Shown in pieces: positions 1 to 6,114 of a stretch of DNA of 20,947 nt; the first letter of the stretch is position 1; every line of letters begins with the position of its first letter. The notes below the pieces were generated by a model. The model did no database searches. It was given only the letters and a program-made list of their open reading frames with translations, and was not told where the DNA came from. This stretch comes from Chloroflexota bacterium (GTDB taxonomy: Bacteria; Chloroflexota; Dehalococcoidia; Lucifugimonadales; JADFKI01), in contig VXRI01000157.1 of NCBI GenBank assembly GCA_009838595.1, forward strand, positions 1-20,947. Reading direction: 5' to 3'. The translations under genes were made by a program, and so were the position numbers.

Positions 1-74
1 TTGGGATTTTGGTTTCCCGTTCCCCGTTTTCACGAGGACATGCTTCACGGGAATGACACAAATGTCAACACGCC

Positions 75-278
75 CTAGTACGCGTACACGTAGAAGGTGT
101 GGCCTTCGGGGCAGGTGATGCGGTCTTGTTGGTCTTCGTGCCAGCAGGCTTCCGGGTCGATTTCCAGATAGGGCATCTCAGTTACGATGAACGCGGCGTC
201 ATCGTAGGGCAGCACGATTGCCGTCGGCCCGCCGCACACCGGACAGGATATTATCTGAAAACCCATTTCTAGCATCAT
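75..278 (-). CDS. Small zinc-ribbon-like hypothetical protein
   Basis: A 67-residue protein with a C-P-V-C knuckle at residues 12-15 and a C-P-E-G-H segment at 56-60, plus a lone Cys45. The spacing suggests a small zinc-binding (ribbon-like) fold; no catalytic motif is visible and I do not recognise the family. Two adjacent Met codons could start it; an AGAGG lies 9 bases upstream of the first. It follows lysS on the same strand after about 56 bases, so the two may be co-transcribed, but a functional tie to lysyl-tRNA synthetase is not shown. The reading frame is reasonable for a real gene because the Cys pairs are ordered and a ribosome binding site is present. Function unknown. Confidence 0.6.
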   Translation of the reverse strand: MMLEMGFQIISCPVCGGPTAIVLPYDDAAFIVTEMPYLEIDPEACWHEDQQDRITCPEGHTFYVYAY

Positions 279-334
279 GTTGCGTTGCCTCTCATTGTGA
301 TATGGATGTTGGGCGATATGGATATTTCCCTATG

Positions 335-1813
335 TCAGCGCATCTGCGGGAATAGCACAACTTCGCGGATGGTCTTGTGGCCGGAGAACAGCATGGCGAG
401 CCGGTCTATGCCGATGCCAAGCCCGCCCGTCGGCGGCATACCGTGTTCTATCGCTATCAGAAAATCTTCGTCTAGTCTATCAGTCTCCTCGCCGGCGAAC
501 TGCGTGCGCAACGCCTCTTGTTCTTCGAAGCGGCGGCGCTGGTCAACCGGGTCGTTCAGCTCGGTGAAGGCGTTGCATATTTCCATGCCCGCGACAAAGC
601 CCTCGAAGCGCTCCACAAGGCGCTGGTCGTCTGCCTTCTTTTTGGCGAGCGGCGACATTTCCACAGGATAATCCACGAGGAAGCAAGGCTGGCGCAGCGT
701 TTCTTCCACGCGCGACGATATGAGCTTGTCCATTAATCCGGGCCAGCTCAGCTGCTGGCTAACATCAATGCCGATGTCCGCCATCGCCGTCTTCATGGAT
801 TCTATGTCCGGATGATCCAGGAAGTCTATGCCACTGCGCTCGCGTATCTGCTCAAGCAGACTGAGGCGAGGCCATGGCGGCGTGAAATCAATAGTCTCGC
901 CGTCATACTCCACGACCGGCGTGCCGAGCACATTCATCGCCGCGCTGTACACCATCTGCTCGACCATCTCCATCACATCGTTGTAATCGGCGAATGCTTC
1001 GTAGCTTTCCATCGATGTGAACTCAGGGTTGTGAGTCAAGTCCAACCCTTCGTTGCGGAATATCTTGCCCACTTCGAAGACGCGCTCCAAGCCGCCCACG
1101 ATGAGCCGCTTCAAGTGCAGCTCGGTGGCGATACGCAAGTACAGGTCCCTGCCGAGCATGTTATGGTGAGTGATGAACGGATGCGCCATGCCGCCGGCGG
1201 CGATTGGCACAAGCGTTGGAGTTTCGACTTCGATGTATCCGCGATATTCCATGAATCGGCGCACCGCGCTGACGATGTGGCTGCGCATTACGGCGACTCG
1301 CCGTGCCTCCGGATTCGCTATCAGGTCTAGGTATCGCTGGCGGAAGCGGATTTCCACATCCTGCAAGCCGTGCCACTTCTCTGGCAGCGGACGCAGCGAC
1401 TTGCACAGTAGGGTGAATTCCTGCGCCTCAACGGTAACCTGCCCTGTGCGCGTGCGGAACAGCGGGCCCCGCACGCCAAGCCAGTCGCCGATGTCCAGGT
1501 CGTCCAGCGTTTCGTAGGCGTCGGGCAGCGCGTTGCGGCGGAACATCACTTGTATGCGCCCATCGCCGTCAAGCAAATCGGCGAAGGACGCCCTGCCCAT
1601 GCCGCGAAACGCGACGATGCGTCCCGCCACGGACACAGGTTCGGTGCGCGCGTTATCTGGCTGCGATGTCTCCGCCTGCGCGAACAGCGCCTCAGCCTGT
1701 GCGCTGGTGTGAGTCCTATCGTAGTTGTGCGGGTATGGATCGACGCCGCGCTGCCGTATGCGCTCCAGCTTGTCGAGCCGCACCTGAAAGAGTTCGTTTT
1801 CCGACTGCGTCAT
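335..1813 (-). CDS. lysS: Lysyl-tRNA synthetase, class II
   Basis: Charges tRNA-Lys with lysine using ATP, in the cytoplasm. At 492 residues it has the usual bacterial length. An N-terminal OB-fold anticodon-binding domain covers about residues 55-140 (VAGRIVAFRGMGRASFADL). The class II catalytic core follows: motif 1 near 188-203 (EYRGYIEVETPTL), motif 2 near 248-272 (F-R-N-E-G-L at 252-257, then HNPEFTSMESYEAF), and motif 3 at the C-terminus (GGLGIGIDRLAMLFS, 463-477). The lysine-specific signatures near 408-420 (GMEICNAFTELNDP) separate it from AspRS and AsnRS. The start ATG is preceded by a weak AGGCGG. It is transcribed divergently from rsmD across a 250-base gap that holds a promoter candidate overlapping a palindrome. 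The downstream zinc-ribbon gene may share its transcript. Nothing in the protein looks damaged. Confidence 0.97.
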   Translation of the reverse strand: MTQSENELFQVRLDKLERIRQRGVDPYPHNYDRTHTSAQAEALFAQAETSQPDNARTEPVSVAGRIVAFRGMGRASFADLLDGDGRIQVMFRRNALPDAYETLDDLDIGDWLGVRGPLFRTRTGQVTVEAQEFTLLCKSLRPLPEKWHGLQDVEIRFRQRYLDLIANPEARRVAVMRSHIVSAVRRFMEYRGYIEVETPTLVPIAAGGMAHPFITHHNMLGRDLYLRIATELHLKRLIVGGLERVFEVGKIFRNEGLDLTHNPEFTSMESYEAFADYNDVMEMVEQMVYSAAMNVLGTPVVEYDGETIDFTPPWPRLSLLEQIRERSGIDFLDHPDIESMKTAMADIGIDVSQQLSWPGLMDKLISSRVEETLRQPCFLVDYPVEMSPLAKKKADDQRLVERFEGFVAGMEICNAFTELNDPVDQRRRFEEQEALRTQFAGEETDRLDEDFLIAIEHGMPPTGGLGIGIDRLAMLFSGHKTIREVVLFPQMR

Positions 1814-1828
1814 TGCTTACCGCCTGTT

Positions 1829-1847
1829 GAATGTCTCAAACATTCTA
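1829..1847 (-). promoter_or_regulatory. Candidate lysS -10 box overlapping a palindrome
   Basis: On the minus strand TAGAAT (complement of 1842-1847) is a good -10 candidate about 30 bases before the lysS ATG. It overlaps the perfect inverted repeat GAATGT/ACATTC (1829-1834 and 1840-1845, 5-base spacer). A weak -35 (TTTATC) lies 16 bases upstream. A palindrome over the start of transcription is typical of a repressor site, but it could also be a small leader hairpin. No regulator is identified. Confidence 0.3.
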
Positions 1848-1858
1848 CCAGAATACCT

Positions 1859-1918
1859 AACAGGATAAACAGGATAGACAAGACACATCTGATACAGGAT
1901 ATCCCGTCCAATCCTGTT
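1859..1918. repeat. Intergenic ACAGGAT element with inverted ends
   Basis: Three ACAGGAT units (1860-1866, 1869-1875 and 1894-1900) lie between lysS and rsmD. The outer AACAGGAT (1859-1866) is matched by its exact reverse complement ATCCTGTT at 1911-1918, so the element can fold as a long-loop hairpin. Close relatives lie in other gaps of this window (4938, 8713, 9544). Confidence 0.55.
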
Positions 1919-2060
1919 GTGTATTTGCCAAAAATATAAACACTTTCCCGAAAAATGACTGAAAAAGTCCTTTATTGGATAAATCGCAGCGTGCTAGTGT
2001 TGAGGCACGGATTGAGAAGCAGCTAGTCAAAGCGCATTGTGCGCAACGAGGTACACGGTT

Positions 2061-2624
2061 TTGACCCTGCGGATTACAGGCGGCGAACTCCGCGGACGCA
2101 GGTTTAGGCTGCCGAGAGGGGCAGACTTCAGGCCGACTGCCGACAGGGTAAAGAGCGCGGTCTTCTCGATTCTAGGAACGGATGCGTTGCAGGGCGCACG
2201 GGCGCTCGACCTGTATGCCGGCAGCGGAGCGCTTGGACTTGAGGCATTGAGCAGAGGCGCGGTAAGCGTGGATTTCGTGGAAACGAATGCGCGGCGCTGC
2301 GGACACATCAGGGACACGCTTGCAATGCTGGGCTTGACCGAGCGTGGGGCGGTGCATCAGGGCGGGGTAGAGTGTATCGTGGAGTCTTTGACAGGCGGGT
2401 ATGGGCTGGTCTTCGCGGACCCGCCATACGCGCAGGACGACTGGGACAAGCTGATGGCTACGCTGAACCGCCCGGGAATGTTGGACGACGGCAGCATAGT
2501 GGTCGCCGAGCACCGGCACAATCTGACGATGGCGGACGAATACGGCAGGCTGTCGCTGCTTACTCGACGGCGGTATGGAGATACTGCAATATCCATGTAT
2601 GAAATCGGAGGGTTCAATGCGTAG
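2061..2624 (+). CDS. rsmD: 16S rRNA (guanine-N2)-methyltransferase RsmD
   Basis: Methylates a guanine in the 30S head (G966 in E. coli numbering) using SAM. The 187-residue product carries the family signature R-P-T-A-D-R-V-K near 24-31, the SAM-binding loop D-L-Y-A-G-S-G-A-L-G-L-E (50-61), and the catalytic D-P-P-Y at 120-123. I chose TTG at 2061 because AACGAGG lies 9 bases upstream and the protein then begins M-T-L-R-I-T-G-G, as RsmD proteins normally do. An in-frame TTG at 2037 would add 8 residues but has no ribosome binding site. The end overlaps the coaD start by 8 bases, and the coaD Shine-Dalgarno lies inside rsmD, so the two are probably translationally coupled. rsmD-coaD is a common bacterial gene pair. 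Confidence 0.92.
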   Translation: MTLRITGGELRGRRFRLPRGADFRPTADRVKSAVFSILGTDALQGARALDLYAGSGALGLEALSRGAVSVDFVETNARRCGHIRDTLAMLGLTERGAVHQGGVECIVESLTGGYGLVFADPPYAQDDWDKLMATLNRPGMLDDGSIVVAEHRHNLTMADEYGRLSLLTRRRYGDTAISMYEIGGFNA

Positions 2625-3102
2625 GGCGATATACCCTGGCAGTTTCGACCCGGCGCACAACGGGCATGTGGACATAGCCACTAGAGCGTCTCAATTGTTC
2701 GACGAGCTGATAATTGCCGTTTACGACGCGCCGCCCACAAAGACGCTGATGTTCACGACCGAAGAGCGCGTCAAACTATTCAAACAGTCCATACCGCACT
2801 TGGACAATGTGCGCGTGGTGCCGTTCACCGGGCTTGCGCCTGCTGTGGCGCGCAGTGTGGACGCCGGCTTCATCATCAGAGGGTTGCGCGCGGGCGTGGA
2901 TTTCGAGATGGAGTTTGAGATGGCGCTGATGTGGCGCAACGTCGATCCCGGCATCGATGTCGTATGCCTAATGACCGCGCTGGAAAATCAGTTCGTCCAT
3001 TCAAGCCGCATCAAGGAAGTGGCACAACTCGGCGGGAGGATAGAAAACCTGATTCCGATACCCGTGCTGGCAGCGCTGAACGAAAAGTTGGGAAGAACAT
3101 AG
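2617..3102 (+). CDS. coaD: Phosphopantetheine adenylyltransferase
   Basis: Transfers AMP from ATP to 4'-phosphopantetheine to give dephospho-CoA, the penultimate step of CoA synthesis. The 161-residue length is standard. The nucleotidyltransferase motif is Y-P-G-S-F-D-P-A-H-N-G-H at 6-17 (an HxGH form where many PPATs have TxGH). R-G-L-R at 88-91 and the C-terminal V-H-S-S-R-I-K-E (127-134) match the family's ATP-binding segments. The start at 2617 is set by GGAGGG at 2607-2612 and by the position of the first motif; an upstream in-frame extension into rsmD has no support. It overlaps the rsmD stop codon. CoA made here also feeds the phosphopantetheine arm of the polyketide synthase ACP further right, although the genes are not otherwise linked. 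Confidence 0.96.
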   Translation: MRRAIYPGSFDPAHNGHVDIATRASQLFDELIIAVYDAPPTKTLMFTTEERVKLFKQSIPHLDNVRVVPFTGLAPAVARSVDAGFIIRGLRAGVDFEMEFEMALMWRNVDPGIDVVCLMTALENQFVHSSRIKEVAQLGGRIENLIPIPVLAALNEKLGRT

Positions 3103-3194
3103 ACTGCGCTGCCGGGCAAAACTCTTGTCTCCTTCCTTATCTTTCTCCCATCAGGGGACCCATCATGTGAGAAGGGACTATTACAGAGCAATTC

Positions 3195-3222
3195 ACGGAT
3201 TGATAGACACGGACTGATAGAC
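3195..3222 (+). repeat. Two tandem 14-base repeats
   Basis: ACGGATTGATAGAC (3195-3208) is followed directly by ACGGACTGATAGAC (3209-3222), one mismatch. It lies in the 157-base gap between coaD and the coiled-coil gene, about 38 bases before the next start. It could be a tandem protein-binding site or slippage; nothing further can be said. Confidence 0.45.
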
Positions 3223-3259
3223 AACCCTAAAGGCTCAAAAACTCGTAGAGGAGGATAAA

Positions 3260-3901
3260 TTGCAGACACCACAGATTGCAGACCAGCTCAGGGCGATGGC
3301 GAACTCAGGTACGCGCGTGCCGGGTTTCCGCGGCAAGGTGATGGTTGACGCCGACAGCCTATTGAATATGAGCAACCAGCTCGGCAATATCGATATGAGC
3401 GATGATGTGCGCGAGGCGGGCGAAGTCATCCGCATGAAGGAAAGCATCCTCAATCAGGCATACCTGGAGGCGAAACGCATTCGCACCAGCGCTGAGGAAG
3501 AGTCGCACAAGCTCACCGAGCAGGCGGAGTCCGAGTACCGCTCGAAGGTCGGCGAGTCGTCGGTGCTAAAGCGCGCCGAGGAACTCTCGCAGGAGATGCA
3601 GGAGCAGGCCGGCTACGAGTCGCAGCAAATCTTGCAGGAAGCGCAGCGCAAGGCGTACCGAATCATCAGCGAGGCGGAAAACGTGTCGCTGGCGCGTAGA
3701 GATGGCGCCGATAGCTATGCTCGCGAAGTGCTGTTCAACCTTGAAGAGCAACTCGCGGACGTCCTAAGCCAAGTGCGGCGCGGCATTGACGCGTTAAACC
3801 TCGAAGTAGAGGCAAGCAAACGTCAACAGCAGCAAAACGGCGTCCACTCCAATGGCGCCCATGCCAACGGCGTCCAGACGAACGGTGTTGCCGTAGCATA
3901 A
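3260..3901 (+). CDS. DivIVA-like coiled-coil protein
   Basis: A 213-residue, highly charged protein. Residues about 55-185 are rich in Glu, Gln, Ala and Lys/Arg in a heptad-like pattern, indicating long coiled coils, and include A-Y-L-E-A-K-R-I-R and I-L-Q-E-A-Q-R-K-A-Y-R-I segments of the kind seen in DivIVA-like and ATPase-stalk-like proteins. The segment Y-A-R-E-V-L-F-N-L-E-E-Q-L (153-165) resembles a group often encoded next to coaD in Gram-positive-type genomes and annotated as cell division initiation proteins. The C-terminus (193-213) is a low-complexity tail of N-G-x-x-x pentads. The start is TTG at 3260, supported by AGAGGAGG five bases upstream. There is no signal peptide or membrane segment. 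A role in cell division or envelope organisation is inferred from context only. Confidence 0.8.
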   Translation: MQTPQIADQLRAMANSGTRVPGFRGKVMVDADSLLNMSNQLGNIDMSDDVREAGEVIRMKESILNQAYLEAKRIRTSAEEESHKLTEQAESEYRSKVGESSVLKRAEELSQEMQEQAGYESQQILQEAQRKAYRIISEAENVSLARRDGADSYAREVLFNLEEQLADVLSQVRRGIDALNLEVEASKRQQQQNGVHSNGAHANGVQTNGVAVA

Positions 3902-3930
3902 CCACCATCTAGCGCTATGCGCAGACAAGC

Positions 3931-3983
3931 AAAACGGACAGAGCAGAAGGGCATTAGCCCTGAAACCCTGTCCGTTTTACTTT
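3931..3983 (+). terminator. Branched hairpin terminator, possibly bidirectional
   Basis: AAAACGGACAG (3931-3941) pairs perfectly with CTGTCCGTTTT (3968-3978). Inside sits a second hairpin AGGGC/GCCCT (3948-3952 and 3957-3961) with a 4-base loop. The right arm runs into TTTTACTTT. Because the left arm begins with AAAA it also gives a U-run on the other strand, so it may end both the coaD-side transcript (+) and the arsM transcript (-), which converge here. Confidence 0.75.
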
Positions 3984-4064
3984 ACATCGATGCACACAAT
4001 GGGCGGAATAAGACAACCGGGTCCTACCTAAATCCCCGCCTCCAGCACCTACGCCGGCCAGTGC

Positions 4065-4856
4065 CTATGCCGGCTTATACGCTTTGATGTTCGCGCTGTG
4101 GACGCGAGATGCCCACTCTTCTTCGCCCTTCCAGGGCTTAGAATCCATGATGTTGATGTCCGACAGCCCCGCGCTCGACATCCTGCCCATATAGATGTCC
4201 TGCGGCTCGGCGCCAGACAGGCACTGCACCCAATTCTCAGCGTCTGCAGTGGCGTGCGCGGGAAGAGGCGCGGTCAGCACCATGTCCGATATGAACATCC
4301 TACCGCCCGGCTTCAGGATGCGATATGCCTCACGGAACACCGCGTCCTTGTCGGGTGCAAGGTTGATGACGCAGTTGGATATAATCACATCCACAGAGTC
4401 GTCTTCGAGCGGCGTGCTTTCCATCTCCGCGAGATGGAACTCCACATTGTCCAACCCGAGCGTCTGTGCGTTCTTGCGGGCGAGGTTTATCATATCCGGG
4501 GTCATATCGATGCCGACCACCCTGCCAGAGTCGCCGACAGCCTTCGCCGCGATGAAGCAGTCTATGCCGCCGCCGCTGCCAAAGTCCACGACAGTCTCGC
4601 CGGCGCCCAAGTCGCCGATGGCGGTTGGGTTGCCGCAGCCCGCAGACGCCAGCAGCGCCTCGCCCGGCAGCCCTTCCAACTGGTCGATCTCGTAAAGCTG
4701 GTTCTTAGTGGCGGGTTCCCCATCGCCGCAGCAACTGCTCTCGCCGCAACCCTCATTCGTGATGTCCGTAGTGATGTCCGCACTCTGCGCCAACCTACCA
4801 TAGCGTTCGCGCACCAGTTCCTTCACATCTGAGTCTGTGTAGCTAGTTGTAGCCAT
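4065..4856 (-). CDS. arsM: Arsenite S-adenosylmethionine methyltransferase
   Basis: Converts trivalent arsenite to methylated arsenicals with SAM, in the cytoplasm. The 263-residue protein has the SAM loop V-D-F-G-S-G-G-G-I-D-C (90-100) and acidic strand G-I-D-M-T-P. Its three arsenic-binding Cys fall where ArsM proteins have them: Cys74 (A-G-C-G-N-P), Cys162 (S-N-C-V-I-N-L) and Cys212 (Q-C-L-S-G-A); an extra Cys cluster lies at 37, 42 and 43. The start at 4856 is fixed by a full AAGGAGGT six bases upstream; an ATG at 4964 in the same frame would add 36 residues unlike the family and has no such site. No arsR, arsB or arsC is next to it, so it is a solitary detoxification gene. The K+ channel gene lies upstream on the same strand, 114 bases away. 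Confidence 0.93.
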   Translation of the reverse strand: MATTSYTDSDVKELVRERYGRLAQSADITTDITNEGCGESSCCGDGEPATKNQLYEIDQLEGLPGEALLASAGCGNPTAIGDLGAGETVVDFGSGGGIDCFIAAKAVGDSGRVVGIDMTPDMINLARKNAQTLGLDNVEFHLAEMESTPLEDDSVDVIISNCVINLAPDKDAVFREAYRILKPGGRMFISDMVLTAPLPAHATADAENWVQCLSGAEPQDIYMGRMSSAGLSDINIMDSKPWKGEEEWASRVHSANIKAYKPA

Positions 4857-4937
4857 GTCCGTACCTCCTTTGGAGAGAAATGCTCTGCGAAGTGAATGCA
4901 AGAGCCTGACAGTCATAATAGCATGATTTATCTGACA

Positions 4938-4960
4938 TAGATAAACATGATAGGCAGGAT
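4938..4960. repeat. Diverged copy of the ACAGGAT element
   Basis: TAGATAAACATGATAGGCAG followed by GAT lies between the channel gene and arsM. It resembles the unit order of the copy at 1859 (AGGATAAACAGGATAGACA) but with several changes. It is in the arsM leader, just downstream of the channel stop codon. A weaker call than the others. Confidence 0.35.
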
Positions 4961-4970
4961 ACAAGTTCCG

Positions 4971-5957
4971 CTATGGTGCGCCGCCCAGCGCCTCGACCGC
5001 TTCCGCGTCGCCTATTACGAAGATGGTGTCTCCGGGGGTTAGGGCAATTTGCCTGCCGGGCGCGGCTACCATCTCGCCGTCTGCTTGGCGCAAACCTAGC
5101 ACTTCGACATTCGACCGTCGTACCACTTCATCGATGGCAGTACCGGACAGTGCGGATGACCCGTCTATCGTAATCTCGGCGAAGCGTAGGCTTTCGTTGT
5201 GCGTGCCTCGCAGCATTGAGTCGGCAAAGTCGGCGGCGAGCGGTCTGACAGCGGATATGGCGATGCGTCGACCGCCGATTTCCAACGGCGAGATTACCTT
5301 GTCCGCGCCGGCGCGCCGGAGCTTCTTCTCGTTCGCTATGTCGCTCGTTCTCGCGACCACCTGCAACTTATCGTTCAGCCCGCGCGCCGACAGCGTGATG
5401 TACACATTGTCGCTGTCGTTGCCGGTTACCGCGACAAGCCCGCGCGCATGCTCAATACCTGCCGCGCGCAGCACATTGTCCTCCGTCGCGTTGCCCTGAA
5501 TGTAAGCGTAGCCGAGTTCTTGCGCCTCCGCGACGCTGTTTTCGTCAGCGTCCACCACGATGAAATCCACGCCCTCCGCTGCGAACGCGCGGCCGACCTC
5601 TCTGCCAACGCGACCGAATCCACATAGCAGGTAATGCCGTCTCATACTTGCCAGTGTCCTTCCCATTCTGCGCCTCCGCACGAACGCCGCGAAGATTTCT
5701 TCCTCTACGATATGGCTCATTAGCGCGGTCATGAAGTACAGCATCGCCGCCACGCCGCCGACAATCAGGAAGATGTTGAAGATGCGCCCCGCAGTGGACA
5801 GCGGGTATATCTCGTTATAGCCGACAGTGGTGAATGTGATGATGGTCATATACAGCGCATCAAGCCAAGTCCAGCCTTCCAGCAGCATATAGCCCACAGT
5901 ACCTGTGAACAGTAAGATGAGCAAGATGCCTACGCTCACGCCAAAGCGCCTGAACAT
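4971..5957 (-). CDS. Two-helix potassium channel with RCK (TrkA-N/TrkA-C) domains
   Basis: A ligand-gated K+ channel subunit of the MthK type, 328 residues. TM1 spans about residues 6-26 and TM2 about 58-83, with a pore helix and filter between them (T-T-V-G-Y-N-E, 43-49). The filter ends in Asn where the classical TVGYG has Gly. A cytosolic RCK-N Rossmann domain follows (Y-L-L-C-G-F-G-R-V-G-R-E-V-G, 109-122, then V-V-D-A-D at 134-138), and a TrkA-C domain at about 245-325. The family assembles as tetramers with a gating ring that senses Ca2+ or nucleotides; which ligand is used here cannot be told. ATG is at 5957; no strong Shine-Dalgarno is seen. It is divergent from the metalloprotease gene and upstream of arsM on the same strand. 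Confidence 0.92.
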   Translation of the reverse strand: MFRRFGVSVGILLILLFTGTVGYMLLEGWTWLDALYMTIITFTTVGYNEIYPLSTAGRIFNIFLIVGGVAAMLYFMTALMSHIVEEEIFAAFVRRRRMGRTLASMRRHYLLCGFGRVGREVGRAFAAEGVDFIVVDADENSVAEAQELGYAYIQGNATEDNVLRAAGIEHARGLVAVTGNDSDNVYITLSARGLNDKLQVVARTSDIANEKKLRRAGADKVISPLEIGGRRIAISAVRPLAADFADSMLRGTHNESLRFAEITIDGSSALSGTAIDEVVRRSNVEVLGLRQADGEMVAAPGRQIALTPGDTIFVIGDAEAVEALGGAP

Positions 5958-6037
5958 TGTCGTCGATGCCCCTCACGAATGACCGTGCTGTGGATGGTCT
6001 TACGCCGCTATCATGATACTACATTGGGCGTTTAACC

Positions 6038-6067
6038 GGATGGTAGGATGGTAGGATGGTAGGATGA
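6038..6067 (+). repeat. Tandem GGATGGTA octamers
   Basis: Three exact copies of GGATGGTA (6038-6061) and a partial fourth lie in the divergent gap between the channel and metalloprotease genes, roughly 50 bases before the metalloprotease start. The unit is related in sequence to the AGGAT-rich intergenic element found elsewhere here. Copy number may vary between strains. Confidence 0.8.
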
Positions 6068-6114
6068 GAATAGGTTTACTTCCCTATCCGTAGGAAGGTT
6101 AGGATTAGGCAAGC

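Noticed and set aside
14..53. Inverted repeat TTCCCGT/ACGGGAA downstream of the zinc-ribbon gene as a terminator
   Set aside because: Only 7 base pairs with a 26-base loop and no U-run on the minus strand.
812..1330. Long plus-strand frame inside lysS
   Set aside because: It lies antisense to the conserved lysyl-tRNA synthetase core and has no recognisable domain or ribosome binding site; it is a shadow of codon bias.
1957..1969. Small hairpin GACT-GAAAA-AGTC followed by CTTTATT upstream of rsmD
   Set aside because: A four-base stem is too weak, and it lies in a promoter gap between divergent genes where a terminator has no evident use.
4857..4964. Upstream ATG at 4964 as the arsM start
   Set aside because: The 36 extra residues have no family counterpart, and the full AAGGAGGT sits inside that stretch, six bases before ATG 4856.
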